Of a DNA stretch of 64,000 bases, positions 1 to 8,242 are shown piece by piece (positions within the stretch are counted from its first letter, which is position 1; each line of letters starts with the position of its first letter). A program made the position numbers and the translations under genes. The notes under the pieces are model-generated. The model was not told where the DNA came from and did not search any database. It worked only from the letters and a program-made list of their open reading frames with translations. This stretch comes from an endosymbiont of Escarpia spicata (GTDB lineage Bacteria; Pseudomonadota; Gammaproteobacteria; Chromatiales; Chromatiaceae), in the NCBI GenBank assembly GCA_003349915.1, contig QFXE01000008.1, forward strand, positions 62,001-126,000. Reading direction: 5' to 3'.

Positions 1-153
1 GGTCGGGTTAGTCGCACGACAGCACAACAGCTTGAATCTGACACCACACTTTGAGTGCGACGTAACCCGACAAATCAACGTCGGGTTACGTGGCGCGCAA
101 AGCCAAGTGACAAAAATGATATTCGTAGCAATGCGCATCTAACCCGACCTACG
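1..153. repeat. Palindromic intergenic repeat, family A (edge copy)
   Basis: Two hairpin arms begin or end in GGTCGGGTTA / TAACCCGACC. In the first arm GTCGCAC (11-17) pairs with GTGCGAC (55-61) across a long loop. The second arm runs from about 80 to 153 and ends in ACCCGACCTACG. The layout matches the five family copies at 1367, 11457, 15050, 17974 and, loosely, 23047, although the loops here are longer and the left edge is cut by the window. No gene is visible in this stretch. Confidence 0.75.
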
Positions 154-172
154 TAACATTGGAGCTGAATTG

Positions 173-373
173 ATGCAGATGATTTTGGGAATGGGGGTGG
201 GCGCCATGCTGATCGCCCTGTTTATCTGGTTTTTACCTATTGTGCTGATCCTGCGCTCTGACAAAACCTCTGGTATGGAGAAGTTGTTCTGGCTGCTTGC
301 GGTGCTGTTTGTCTCCTGGTTCGCCTGGATATTCTACGCGCTGTTGGCCCCCTTGGAGAAAAAGGCGTCATGA
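173..373 (+). CDS. Small membrane protein, PLDc_N-like
   Basis: A 66-residue protein with two hydrophobic segments (about residues 3-27 and 38-60) separated by a short charged loop with RSDKTSG. The spacing and the WLLAVLF-x2-WFAWIFY second helix resemble the small PLDc_N (phospholipase D N-terminal-like) membrane proteins, but no catalytic domain is attached. ATG 173 is preferred over TTG 170 because GGAG at 161-164 lies 8 bases upstream of it. The stop overlaps the ATG of the next gene in an ATGA, so the two are probably co-translated. The function is unknown. Confidence 0.75.
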   Translation: MQMILGMGVGAMLIALFIWFLPIVLILRSDKTSGMEKLFWLLAVLFVSWFAWIFYALLAPLEKKAS

Positions 374-1365
374 AAGCGGTTGTGATGAACGAACCCGGTG
401 CGCCGGAGGTGCTCTCTTTGCAGGATCTGCCGGAACCTGAACGGATAACAGAGACTCAGCTCAAGGTGCGCATCGAGGCGGCGGGGGTGAATCCCATCGA
501 TACCAAGCTGCGCAGCCGGGGTGTTTTTCTGCCTGCTGGACTACCGGCGGTATTGGGCTGTGATGGCGCTGGTGTGGTGGTGGAGACAGGCGCTGAGGCC
601 GGTGAGTTCAGGACGGGTGATGCGGTCTGGTTTTGCAGTGGTGGTCTGGGTGGCGTGCAGGGCAACTATGCCGAGTTTGTGCTGGTTGATTCCTCCGCGG
701 CGCGTAAAAAGCCCGCATCCATCGACTTTGCGACGGCAGCAGCAGGGCCGCTGGTGCTGATAACCGCCTGGGAGGCGCTGTTCGATCGCGCCCGCGTCAC
801 TGCCGGGCAGACGGTATTGATCCACGCTGGGGCGGGTGGTGTGGGCCACGTGGCGATTCAGCTGGCAAAACAGGCCGGGGCGCGGGTATTGACCACGGTG
901 AGTACGACCCAGAAAGCGGAGTTCGTTAAATCCATTGGCGCGGATGAGGTCATCCTCTATCCAGAGGTGGATTTCGTCGAGGCGGTAAACGATCTGACCG
1001 GTGGGCGGGGTGCCGACGTGGTGCTGGACACCGTTGGCCCTGCGGTCTTTCGCCGTTCTATTCCGGCAGTGGCTCACTACGGTGATCTGGTGACTCTGCT
1101 CGATCCAGGACAGGATGTGGAGTGGAAAGAGGCCTGCAATCGCAACATGCGGATCGGTTTTACGTTGATGCTGACGCCGATGTTGCGTGATCTGCCCGAG
1201 GCCCGCGCCCATCATGGAGAGATACTGGAGCGTTGTGGTGAGCTTGTGGACGCAGGCCGTCTGCGTATAGAAGTGGCCGGGCGTTTGCCGCTGGCAGAGG
1301 CGGCAGAGGCGCATCGCCAAATTGAAGCCGGGCACCTGCAGGGCAAACTGGTGCTGTTGCCTTAG
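370..1365 (+). CDS. MDR-family NADPH:quinone reductase / zinc-less alcohol dehydrogenase
   Basis: A 331-residue medium-chain dehydrogenase/reductase. The N-terminal GroES-like half begins MKAVVMNEPG and has the AAGVNPID-TKLRSRG element typical of quinone oxidoreductase-like enzymes. The Rossmann half carries the nucleotide motif HAGAGGVGH near residue 152 and a GGRGADVVLDTVG strand. The structural zinc cysteines of classical alcohol dehydrogenases are absent, so it is probably an NADPH-dependent reductase of quinones or activated alkenes. The substrate cannot be read from the sequence. The gene is translationally coupled to the small membrane protein before it and is followed by a palindromic repeat. 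Confidence 0.9.
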   Translation: MKAVVMNEPGAPEVLSLQDLPEPERITETQLKVRIEAAGVNPIDTKLRSRGVFLPAGLPAVLGCDGAGVVVETGAEAGEFRTGDAVWFCSGGLGGVQGNYAEFVLVDSSAARKKPASIDFATAAAGPLVLITAWEALFDRARVTAGQTVLIHAGAGGVGHVAIQLAKQAGARVLTTVSTTQKAEFVKSIGADEVILYPEVDFVEAVNDLTGGRGADVVLDTVGPAVFRRSIPAVAHYGDLVTLLDPGQDVEWKEACNRNMRIGFTLMLTPMLRDLPEARAHHGEILERCGELVDAGRLRIEVAGRLPLAEAAEAHRQIEAGHLQGKLVLLP

Positions 1366-1366
1366 T

Positions 1367-1440
1367 GTAGGTTGGGTTAGCGCAGCGTAACCCAAAAACA
1401 TCAAAAACTTGTCGGGTTACGCTACGCTAACCCGACCTAC
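1367..1440. repeat. Palindromic intergenic repeat, family A
   Basis: A large inverted repeat bounded by GTAGG and CCTAC. The left arm is itself palindromic (TTGGGTTA ... TAACCCAA) and so is the right arm (GTCGGGTTA ... TAACCCGAC). The left arm uses T/A and the right arm C/G at the variable position, so each arm pairs with itself. It lies between convergent genes and has no T-run, so it is not a clear intrinsic terminator. Confidence 0.85.
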
Positions 1441-1467
1441 GCAGATCAGGCGCGCTGGTGGAGCTGA

Positions 1468-1914
1468 TCAGTCGGCAGGCCCAACCAGCAGCACCACCCC
1501 CTCAACGCCGATGACTTTTACCTGAGTGCCGGCAGGGCAGTCCGTTCCCCGGATCTTCCAGGTGCTGTCGTCGACATGGATCTTGCCTTCGCCGTTGACG
1601 ATGGGATGGTCCAGGGTGAAAACCCGATCTGTGTACTGTGCCCCCCGGCGGTTGAGATTGGGTTGGTCCGTCTTGATCGGCCGCCGCTGCAGGATGGTGC
1701 GGGCGATGAGGATGTTGATTACGCTGAATGCGGCGAATGCGAGCAGCTGGTATTGCCACTCCATCTCCGGTACGGCTAATAGCAGAAGCCCCACCAGACC
1801 GGCGGCGAAACCCAGCCAGATGAAAAAGACGCCGGGTGAGAAGATCTCCAGAATGATCAGGCCGACGCCCAGGATGAACCAGTGCCAATAGTCCAGTTGC
1901 GGTAGAAATTCCAT
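1468..1914 (-). CDS. NfeD-family membrane protein
   Basis: A 148-residue protein of the short NfeD class. Hydrophobic helices lie at about residues 10-30, 31-48 and 52-70. A C-terminal OB-fold-like domain follows (about 85-148), containing the NRRGAQYTDRVF, DDSTWKIRGTDCPAG and VKVIGVEGVVLLV elements that mark NfeD C-terminal domains. Its start overlaps the stop of the upstream SPFH gene by one base. NfeD and SPFH/stomatin proteins are a well-known pair thought to organise membrane microdomains or quality control. The pairing here supports both calls. Confidence 0.92.
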   Translation of the reverse strand: MEFLPQLDYWHWFILGVGLIILEIFSPGVFFIWLGFAAGLVGLLLLAVPEMEWQYQLLAFAAFSVINILIARTILQRRPIKTDQPNLNRRGAQYTDRVFTLDHPIVNGEGKIHVDDSTWKIRGTDCPAGTQVKVIGVEGVVLLVGPAD

Positions 1915-2774
1915 TAGTCATCCTTCTTGGCGAAAGTCTCTTTGGCGATCTCGGCAATGCCGCCGATGGAACCGATCAGACTGGATGCCTCCAGCGGCAT
2001 CAAAATCACCTTCTGATTGTCAGCGGAGGCGATAGTGGCCAGCGCTTCGGTATATTTCTGTGCCACGAAATAGTTGATGGCCTTGACGTCGCCCTGAGCG
2101 ATGGCCTCTGAAACCATGGCGGTCGCCTTGGCCTCGGCCTCGGCCAGTCTTTCCCGCGCTTCGGCTTCACGGAAGGCGGCCTCTTTTTCACCCTCGGCCT
2201 TGAGGATGGCGCCCCGCTTCTCGCCTTCCGCCTTCAGGATCTCCGCCTGCCGCTGCCCCTCAGCCACCAGGTCGCGGGGCGGGGAGATATCCTTGATCTC
2301 TATGCGGGTCACCTTGAGGCCCCAGGGGGTAGTGGCGTCGTCCACCACGTTGAGCAGCCGGGTATTGATCGCGTCCCGCTGTGACAGCAGTTCGTCCAGG
2401 TCCATGGAGCCCATGACGGTACGGATGTTGGTCATGGTCAGGTTGAGAATCGCCCGGTAGAGGTCGTTGACCTCATAGGAGGCCTGGGCAGCATCCAGCA
2501 CCTGGAAGAAGATCACGCCGTCGGCGGTGATCATCATGGCGTTGTCCTTGGTGATGACCTCCTGGGAGGGTACGTCCACAACCTGTTCCATCATGTTCAC
2601 TTTTTGGCCGATCTGGTCGATGACCGGAACGATCAGGTTGAGGCCGGGGCGCAGGCTTTTGGTATAGCGTCCAAAACGCTCCACCGTATACTCCATGCCC
2701 TGTGGTATGCGCTTGGCGCCCATAACGACGATAGCGATGGCCAGAACCAGCGCGGCAATGACAAATACATCCAT
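1914..2774 (-). CDS. SPFH/stomatin-family protein (QmcA-like)
   Basis: A 286-residue protein with one N-terminal membrane anchor (residues 3-19) followed by an SPFH/band-7 domain. Recognisable elements are [36 protein letters not shown], the DELLSQRD segment and [12 protein letters not shown]. An Ala/Glu-rich coiled coil follows (about 180-235) with repeats of KAEGEK. This matches QmcA/paraslipin proteins, which oligomerise at the inner membrane. It is the first gene of an SPFH-NfeD operon, with no spacing between the genes. An AAGGAGTT-like ribosome site lies just upstream of the start. Confidence 0.93.
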   Translation of the reverse strand: MDVFVIAALVLAIAIVVMGAKRIPQGMEYTVERFGRYTKSLRPGLNLIVPVIDQIGQKVNMMEQVVDVPSQEVITKDNAMMITADGVIFFQVLDAAQASYEVNDLYRAILNLTMTNIRTVMGSMDLDELLSQRDAINTRLLNVVDDATTPWGLKVTRIEIKDISPPRDLVAEGQRQAEILKAEGEKRGAILKAEGEKEAAFREAEARERLAEAEAKATAMVSEAIAQGDVKAINYFVAQKYTEALATIASADNQKVILMPLEASSLIGSIGGIAEIAKETFAKKDD

Positions 2775-3210
2775 GACGGAACTCCTTGATTTAATAAAGC
2801 GGGTTAAGATAAAGAATGGGGCATTGATGGCTCTATTTCAATGCTTGAGGCGTGCATAAGTGTGAGATTTTACTCGGTTTATACTGACAAATGTCACGAA
2901 AATGACGCGGGGCATTTTTTCGCAGAATGTGCTAGATTTATTATAAGTGTTAGAGAATCGCCGTGTCCTTTGTTTGAGTAAGGCATGGTCGATTCTGACC
3001 GGGTCGCATAGACTCGTTTTCCGGATCCGCCCGCTGCCATTGCTTAGCAGCGGTTCGGTGACTGTTTCGGCCGTCTTCCCGCCACCTCCACTCAACGATT
3101 GAGTGTTCGATCTAGCCACTTCCCCCTGGCTGAAAAATGAACCCTGCGCTTGGTTGGCTTGGGAGGCTGTCCCGTCGGGGCTGCCTATAGTAAGGTGTGT
3201 TGTTGACGAG
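2775..3210. other. Intergenic region between divergent genes
   Basis: About 430 bases separate the SPFH gene (minus strand) from the diguanylate cyclase (plus strand). The part near 2860-2960 is AT-rich and could hold divergent promoters, but I could not fix any -35/-10 pair with confidence. A GTG at 3103 would extend the cyclase by 36 residues into this region. That extra segment has no domain-like character. No other gene is seen. Confidence 0.4.
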
Positions 3211-4527
3211 ATGAAGCGGGTCGAATCCAACAATCAGACTGCAACGATGGTCTCGACTTCGATGCCGGGCGATGCAGAGTGCCGTGGTTTTTTCGACCAT
3301 GCCCCGGATATCCTGCTCACCGTCAGAGAGGATGGGACGATTCGAGAGATCAATCTTTCCGTCGTCGATCTGCTGGGATACAGCAGAGAGGAGTTGATCG
3401 GCTCTTCAGTCTGGCGACTGCTCCACAGGGACGATTTGAAGCGGGTGCGCAGGATGCTGGCCGAAATCTTTCAACGGGAGACCCCCTATTCGGAGATTGA
3501 GTGCCGCAAGATACATAAGAACGGCAAGTCACGCTGGATGAGGACGCGGATCCGTTATCTGCGAAATGGCCCAGGTGAGGAGCCACTGCTCAACATTGTG
3601 AGCCGGGATTTTACCGAGAGGCGGCGGGCGGAAAGCGCGCTGCGTGATAGCGAGGTGCAGCTCCGGCGATTACTGGAATCCACAGGTGCGGCGATAGTGG
3701 CGCTTGACCTTGATGGACGCTGCACTTTTGCCAACCCCTCTGCCGCAGATCTGCTCGGTTACAGAGATCCGTCACAGATGGTTGGCAGCAGCATGAGTCA
3801 GCATCTGCCTGTTAACGGGACAGGTTCCCGTCATGGAGAAAATAGAGGCCGGATCTACGAACCTCTGGATTCAGGTTGTGGGGTTTGTCTCGATGATGGG
3901 CACTTTCTGCGTGCCGGTGGAGAGAGCTTCCCGGTGGAGTACCGCAGTTATCCCATCTTTCACGATGAAACGATTGTCGGTCTTTCCGTCACCTTTTTCG
4001 ACATCACCGAGCGTCTGTCAATACAGCAGCAACTGGTCTATCTTGCAAAGCATGATCACCTGACAGGGCTGCCCAACCGCACACTGTTCATGGATCGGCT
4101 GGAGGCGGGCGTGGCCAGGGCAAAGCGCAGAGAATCCATATTGGCACTACTCTATATCGACCTGGACCGGTTCAAGCCGGTCAATGACCAATATGGGCAT
4201 CATGCAGGGGACCGGTTGTTGCAATCAGTGACCAAGCGGTTTCGTCTTGCCGTGCGGGAGATGGATACAGTTGCCCGTATTGGCGGTGATGAGTTTGCGA
4301 TCATCCTGGAAGATATATCGGAAGCGGAGGATGCGACAGTGGTTTCAAAGAAATTGAATGATCTCATTGCTCCTCCATTCTATCTTGAAAGTGGTGAGAA
4401 ACTGTCCATCGGCATGAGTGTTGGATATGCGCTCTACCCAAACCATGGCGATTGCGAAAGCTTGTTAAGACATGCCGATAGCGCCATGTACCAAGCGAAA
4501 AAAAAGAAATGTTGTGAGTTGGGTTGA
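3211..4527 (+). CDS. PAS-PAS-GGDEF diguanylate cyclase
   Basis: About 438 residues from ATG 3211; an upstream GTG at 3103 would give 474. The order is PAS 1 (about 20-145, with GFFDHAPDILLTV and a PAC end DFTERRRAE), PAS 2 (about 150-275) and a GGDEF domain (about 280-435). The signature GGDEF is at about 358-362, and the inhibitory I-site REMD lies five residues before it, so c-di-GMP synthesis with product feedback is expected. There are no membrane segments, so the ligand is cytosolic. The 3' end runs through eight adenines (4498-4505) and the domain ends abruptly after YQAKKKK. It is the first gene before the ANTAR regulator/kinase pair, 57 bases upstream. Confidence 0.9.
   Translation: MKRVESNNQTATMVSTSMPGDAECRGFFDHAPDILLTVREDGTIREINLSVVDLLGYSREELIGSSVWRLLHRDDLKRVRRMLAEIFQRETPYSEIECRKIHKNGKSRWMRTRIRYLRNGPGEEPLLNIVSRDFTERRRAESALRDSEVQLRRLLESTGAAIVALDLDGRCTFANPSAADLLGYRDPSQMVGSSMSQHLPVNGTGSRHGENRGRIYEPLDSGCGVCLDDGHFLRAGGESFPVEYRSYPIFHDETIVGLSVTFFDITERLSIQQQLVYLAKHDHLTGLPNRTLFMDRLEAGVARAKRRESILALLYIDLDRFKPVNDQYGHHAGDRLLQSVTKRFRLAVREMDTVARIGGDEFAIILEDISEAEDATVVSKKLNDLIAPPFYLESGEKLSIGMSVGYALYPNHGDCESLLRHADSAMYQAKKKKCCELG
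4498..4505 (+). repeat. A8 homopolymer at the 3' end of the diguanylate cyclase
   Basis: Eight adenines, then GAAA, within the last codons of the cyclase. With seven adenines the frame would stay open to a TGA at 4586-4588, overlapping the regulator's ATG (4585) as ATGA. With nine it would stop after a few codons. Confidence 0.8.
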
Positions 4528-4584
4528 TTATGCGGGAGATTTCCCCCGAGTGTTGGATGAAGAATTGATGGGTATGAGTTTGAA

Positions 4585-5226
4585 ATGAAAGAGACACGCT
4601 TACTGTTGGCAGATGATGACGGTGTGGTGTTGGCAACCTTCGGAAAAGGGCTCAGGGATGCGGGTTATGCGGTGATGGAAGCCGATTCTGGGGAGGCGGC
4701 CATTGGTTTGGCGCAAAATGACCGGCCCGATTTGGCCATCCTGGATGTGCGCATGCCGGGTATGTCCGGTGTCGAGGTGGCACAGGAGATGCGTAAAATC
4801 GGTGTTCCGGTGATATTCCTTTCCGCCTATGACGATCGGGAGATCGTCGAATCAGCGGTACTGGAGGGGGCGCTCGGTTATGTGGTGAAGCCCATCGACG
4901 TGCCACGGATGATACCCACCATCGAGGCGGCGCTGGGACGAGCCCAGGAACTGGGAGAGCTGAAGTTGGTCGGTGAGCGCCTGAACCATGCGCTGGATAC
5001 CGGTAATCTGGTCAATGTCGCGGTGGGGTTGATCATGGAGCGTCAGCGTATCAACCGGCAGGAGGCATTTGAGGTCATTCGCTCGCGTGCCCGTTCGCAG
5101 CGCCGCAAGGTGCGTGATGTGGCGTCGGAACTGCTGGAAGCCTGGGATTCACTCCATGAGTTAACCGCTTTCGAGGGGGGGGGGTGGAGCACAAATCCCG
5201 CAAAGGCAGAACATGAAGCCGGTTAA
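4585..5226 (+). CDS. ANTAR-domain response regulator
   Basis: 213 residues. A receiver domain (residues 4-120) has acidic residues D10-D12, phospho-acceptor Asp54 (AILDVRMPGM), a Ser at about 80 and Lys102 in VVKP. An ANTAR RNA-binding domain (about 130-192) follows, with the typical VAVGLIMERQRINRQEAF helix. ANTAR proteins such as NasR, AmiR and EutV act as antiterminators by binding paired hairpins in leader RNAs. The C-terminal tail contains three glycines encoded by a ten-G run. The stop lies 14 bases inside the next gene, a histidine kinase that is presumably its partner. The RNA target is unknown and no obvious double-hairpin leader was found next door. Confidence 0.92.
   Translation: MKETRLLLADDDGVVLATFGKGLRDAGYAVMEADSGEAAIGLAQNDRPDLAILDVRMPGMSGVEVAQEMRKIGVPVIFLSAYDDREIVESAVLEGALGYVVKPIDVPRMIPTIEAALGRAQELGELKLVGERLNHALDTGNLVNVAVGLIMERQRINRQEAFEVIRSRARSQRRKVRDVASELLEAWDSLHELTAFEGGGWSTNPAKAEHEAG
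5175..5184 (+). repeat. G10 homopolymer at the regulator-kinase junction
   Basis: Ten consecutive guanines inside the 3' end of the ANTAR regulator gene, 28 bases before the kinase ATG. Reading each length by hand: G9 opens one continuous frame into the kinase; G10 gives the annotated overlap; G11 ends the regulator at TGA 5214-5216, which forms ATGA with the kinase start at 5213. Confidence 0.9.
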
Positions 5227-7480
5227 GACCCTGGCGGATCTGCTGACCTCGTCGGTGGTGACTGTCAGTCCGGAAACTCCATTGGCTGCTGCCCTGCATA
5301 CTCTGGTGGAGAAAAGAATTAGTTGCCTGGTGGTCAAGGAGGACGACCTGCCAATTGGCATCATCACGGAACGTGATCTGGTGCGGCATGCGTCGTCGGT
5401 AGCTGACATCCAGCGTCATCTGGTCGGTTCTGTAATGAGTAAAGGGTTGGTGACCGCTCAACAAACCCTGGACTATCGCGAAGCGTACGAGTGCTTCGCT
5501 GAAAACCAGATCCGTCATCTGGTTGTGGTGGATGACAGCGGCAGGCTTGCTGGTATCGTTACAGAAACGGATATCATGCGCCACATGGGGCTGGAGCATT
5601 TCCTGCAGTACACGGGACTCTCCAACGTCATGACCCGTAGCGTGGCGACGCTTGGCCCCAAGGTGCCCCTGAATCAGGCAGTTGAACGGATGTCATCGTC
5701 GCGGATCAGCTGCATCGTGGTGGAAGAGGATGGTTTTCCGCTGGGCATGCTCACGGAGAGGGATGCGGTGCGGCTGCTGGATGACGGCATCGATTTCACC
5801 TCGGTCCCTCTGGAGCGGGTGATGGTTTCACCCGTGCATACGGTGGATGTGGGGATCGGCCTCCATGAGGCTTCTGTGCGGATGCAGACGCTGGGTGTTC
5901 GCCGCCTGGTGGTGGTGAATAAGGCGGGCTTGATCGAAGGGCTTGTCACTGAGCACGACGTCGTCAAGGGCGTACACGGGAAATATGTCGAGTTGCTCAA
6001 AGAGGTGATTGCGCGCCAGGCAGGGACGCTGAAGCAGGTTCGCAAACAGCTCAGCGAGAAGACCTTGCTGGACAATCTGCTGCGCTCATCCAGTGATATC
6101 GCTGTCATCTCCACCGACCTCGAATATCAGATCACCTTCTGTAATCAGTTGGCGTCACATCTGCTGGATCTCGGTCAGGCTGATGTCTATGGCCAGAAGC
6201 TGACGGAAGTCCTGGGGCGTTCTGGCATGGAGTCGGGAATCTTTACACACGGCGCCAGGCTGGTTCCGGGTATGGGGAGTTACGACTACCCGATTACCCG
6301 GAAGGGGGAGACTCGGACCGAATACTTTGATGCTCGGGTATTTGGCATCTGGGATGATACCACCCAGCTGGCCGGCTTTGTCTTAACGATGAAGGATATC
6401 ACTGCCAAGCAGCAGGCAGAGATAGCCTTGCGCGAGAGTGAGGCGAGGCTCAACTCCATGTTTCGCAACGCCGCAGCGGGCATGGCGATGGCGGATTTTC
6501 CCGGCGGGCGATTCACCCGGGTCAATCCGGAGTTTTGCCGCATGCTTGGGTATAGCGAAGAGGAGCTACTGACCAAAAGCGTGCTGGATGTGATTTATCC
6601 GGATGACCGGGAAACCTCCCGGACACGCATCAACGATGCACTCAAAGAGCAGATTTCCGGGTATCAGGTGGAAGTTTGCCACCAGCGCAAGGATGGTTCC
6701 CCCATCTGGTGTCTGGTCTCAATGGGATATATTCGTGATGAAGCCGGGACGAAATCATCCGGGGTCGCCCTGCTTCAGGATATCACCGAGAAACGGCGTG
6801 CGGAGCAGCAGCGCCTGGTGCAACAAAATGCCGTGACGCGGGAGGTTCATCACCGCATCAAGAATCACCTGCAGGGCGTTATCGGTCTGCTGCGTGAGCG
6901 TTCTCAGCAACACCCCAACGTGTACGATATTCTCAACGATGCCATCAGTCAGGTTGAGAGTGTGGCGCTGGTTCACGGCCTGCTGGGCAGGCAACAGGAC
7001 CGGGTACTGGATTTTGCTGAGATGCTGGAGAGTATCGTGGCATCCGTTGAGTTTTTGGCGGGTATAGTGATTGAACGCTGCTCAGTTGCAGAACCGGTTC
7101 AGGATTGCCGGGTGGTCGAGGATAAATCGGTTGCCATCGCCCTGGTGATCAATGAACTGCTGGTCAATGCAGTCAAACACTGCGACAAGACGATTTCACC
7201 ACCACCGGTGGCTGTGACGGCCCAATGGCAGGAAGAGAATCGCTTGTTACTTTCGGTCAGCAATCGTGGCTGTCTGCCTGAGGCGTTTGATTTTGTCACT
7301 GGTGTCGGGTTTGGCACCGGGCTGGAACTGGTTAAATCCATGTTGCCAGGCCGGGGTGCCCGGCTCTCCGTTACGCAAGAGGGTGATGTTGTTTTGGCAA
7401 CACTGATGCTTGAGGCTCCGGTGATCAGTCTTCAGCAGAGTTCGCCCGAGTCAGCGGCGGCTGGATCAAATCCTGCATAA
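5213..7480 (+). CDS. Four-CBS, two-PAS HisKA_2 sensor histidine kinase
   Basis: 755 residues with no membrane segment. Two CBS pairs span about residues 5-125 and 135-252, each showing the ITERD/TETD/TERD/TEHD signature ends. PAS 1 is about 285-400 and PAS 2 about 410-530. A HisKA_2 dimerisation domain (about 541-615) has the phospho-acceptor in EVHHRIKNHLQ (His546/547). A compact HATPase with an INELLVNAVKH N-box and a GFGTGLELVKSML G-box ends the protein. CBS pairs usually bind adenosine ligands (AMP, ATP, SAM), so the kinase may read energy or nucleotide state together with PAS cues. HisKA_2 kinases commonly partner ANTAR regulators (as EutW does EutV), and the overlap with the upstream regulator gene supports that here. 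Confidence 0.9.
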   Translation: MKPVKTLADLLTSSVVTVSPETPLAAALHTLVEKRISCLVVKEDDLPIGIITERDLVRHASSVADIQRHLVGSVMSKGLVTAQQTLDYREAYECFAENQIRHLVVVDDSGRLAGIVTETDIMRHMGLEHFLQYTGLSNVMTRSVATLGPKVPLNQAVERMSSSRISCIVVEEDGFPLGMLTERDAVRLLDDGIDFTSVPLERVMVSPVHTVDVGIGLHEASVRMQTLGVRRLVVVNKAGLIEGLVTEHDVVKGVHGKYVELLKEVIARQAGTLKQVRKQLSEKTLLDNLLRSSSDIAVISTDLEYQITFCNQLASHLLDLGQADVYGQKLTEVLGRSGMESGIFTHGARLVPGMGSYDYPITRKGETRTEYFDARVFGIWDDTTQLAGFVLTMKDITAKQQAEIALRESEARLNSMFRNAAAGMAMADFPGGRFTRVNPEFCRMLGYSEEELLTKSVLDVIYPDDRETSRTRINDALKEQISGYQVEVCHQRKDGSPIWCLVSMGYIRDEAGTKSSGVALLQDITEKRRAEQQRLVQQNAVTREVHHRIKNHLQGVIGLLRERSQQHPNVYDILNDAISQVESVALVHGLLGRQQDRVLDFAEMLESIVASVEFLAGIVIERCSVAEPVQDCRVVEDKSVAIALVINELLVNAVKHCDKTISPPPVAVTAQWQEENRLLLSVSNRGCLPEAFDFVTGVGFGTGLELVKSMLPGRGARLSVTQEGDVVLATLMLEAPVISLQQSSPESAAAGSNPA

Positions 7481-7494
7481 CGAAAATGCAGGAC

Positions 7495-7564
7495 GTAGGA
7501 TGCTGGTGAGCCTGCGAACCGCATCATTCGCGATCGATGCGGTTCGTTCCTCACCACATCCTAC
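7495..7564. repeat. Palindromic hairpin repeat, family E
   Basis: A long imperfect inverted repeat bounded by GTAGGATG and CATCCTAC, with inner stems TGGTGAG/CTCACCA and GAACCGCAT/ATGCGGTTC around a short CG-rich loop. It lies between the convergent kinase and tesA genes. It may help end transcription from both sides, though there is no T-run. It looks like a REP-type element distinct from families A-D in this window. Confidence 0.8.
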
Positions 7565-7596
7565 AAAATGCCGGCATTGCTGCATTTTTGGAGTGG

Positions 7597-8229
7597 TCAC
7601 TCTGTTCCCGACTCCAGCAGAGGTTCCAGAACCTGCCAGATATTCTCCAAAATAACAGCCTGGCCATGGGCATTGGCATGGATTCCATCCGCCTGCATCA
7701 ACGTGGAATCCCCCGCCACTCCCTCAAGCAAAAATGGCACCAGTGGTATCCACTCCTTACCGGCGACGTTAGCATAGATTGCTTCGAACCTACGTGTATA
7801 AACCGGGCCCAGATTGGGGGGGATCTTCATACCAATCAGCAGCACCCGGGCCTTCGCGGCACGGGATAACTGCACCGCTTTCTGGAGATTCTGCCGGGTC
7901 TGTGCCAATTCCAGACCACGCAGGCCGTCATTGCCGCCCAGTTCGATGACCACCCACCGGGGCCGATGGCGTTGCAACAGCTCGGGCAGTCGACTCAGGC
8001 CGCCACGGCTGGTCTCTCCAGTGACACTGGCGTTGACCAACCGGTGCTCAAATCCCTGTCCGGTTAAACGATCCTGCAAAGCGGTTGTCCATCTTTCCGA
8101 GAGGGCGATGCCATAACCGCTGCTGAGGCTGTCGCCCAACAGCAGGATTACTGGCCTATCATTTGCGAATGGCGTCGTAAGATGGAGCAGCAGTGAGCAG
8201 AGCAGTAAACTTGGCAGCAGTCGGAACAT
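7597..8229 (-). CDS. tesA: Periplasmic GDSL esterase/thioesterase I
   Basis: About 210 residues from ATG 8229; an upstream ATG at 8244 adds MDMVS. A signal peptide (about 1-20, ending near PFA-ND) is followed by an SGNH-hydrolase fold. Block I is LLGDSLSSGYG with the nucleophile Ser, block III is ELGGNDGLRG with Asn, and block V is DGIHANAHG with the Asp-His pair. E. coli TesA is a periplasmic acyl-CoA thioesterase/protease I/lysophospholipase with the same layout and size. The gene is divergent from ybbA-ybbP with almost no space between, the same neighbourhood as in E. coli, which strongly supports the name. Confidence 0.93.
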   Translation of the reverse strand: MFRLLPSLLLCSLLLHLTTPFANDRPVILLLGDSLSSGYGIALSERWTTALQDRLTGQGFEHRLVNASVTGETSRGGLSRLPELLQRHRPRWVVIELGGNDGLRGLELAQTRQNLQKAVQLSRAAKARVLLIGMKIPPNLGPVYTRRFEAIYANVAGKEWIPLVPFLLEGVAGDSTLMQADGIHANAHGQAVILENIWQVLEPLLESGTE

Positions 8230-8242
8230 AGAAACCATATCC

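Noticed and set aside
541-1404. 287-codon minus-strand frame
   Set aside because: Antisense to the MDR reductase gene; no domain or start signal.
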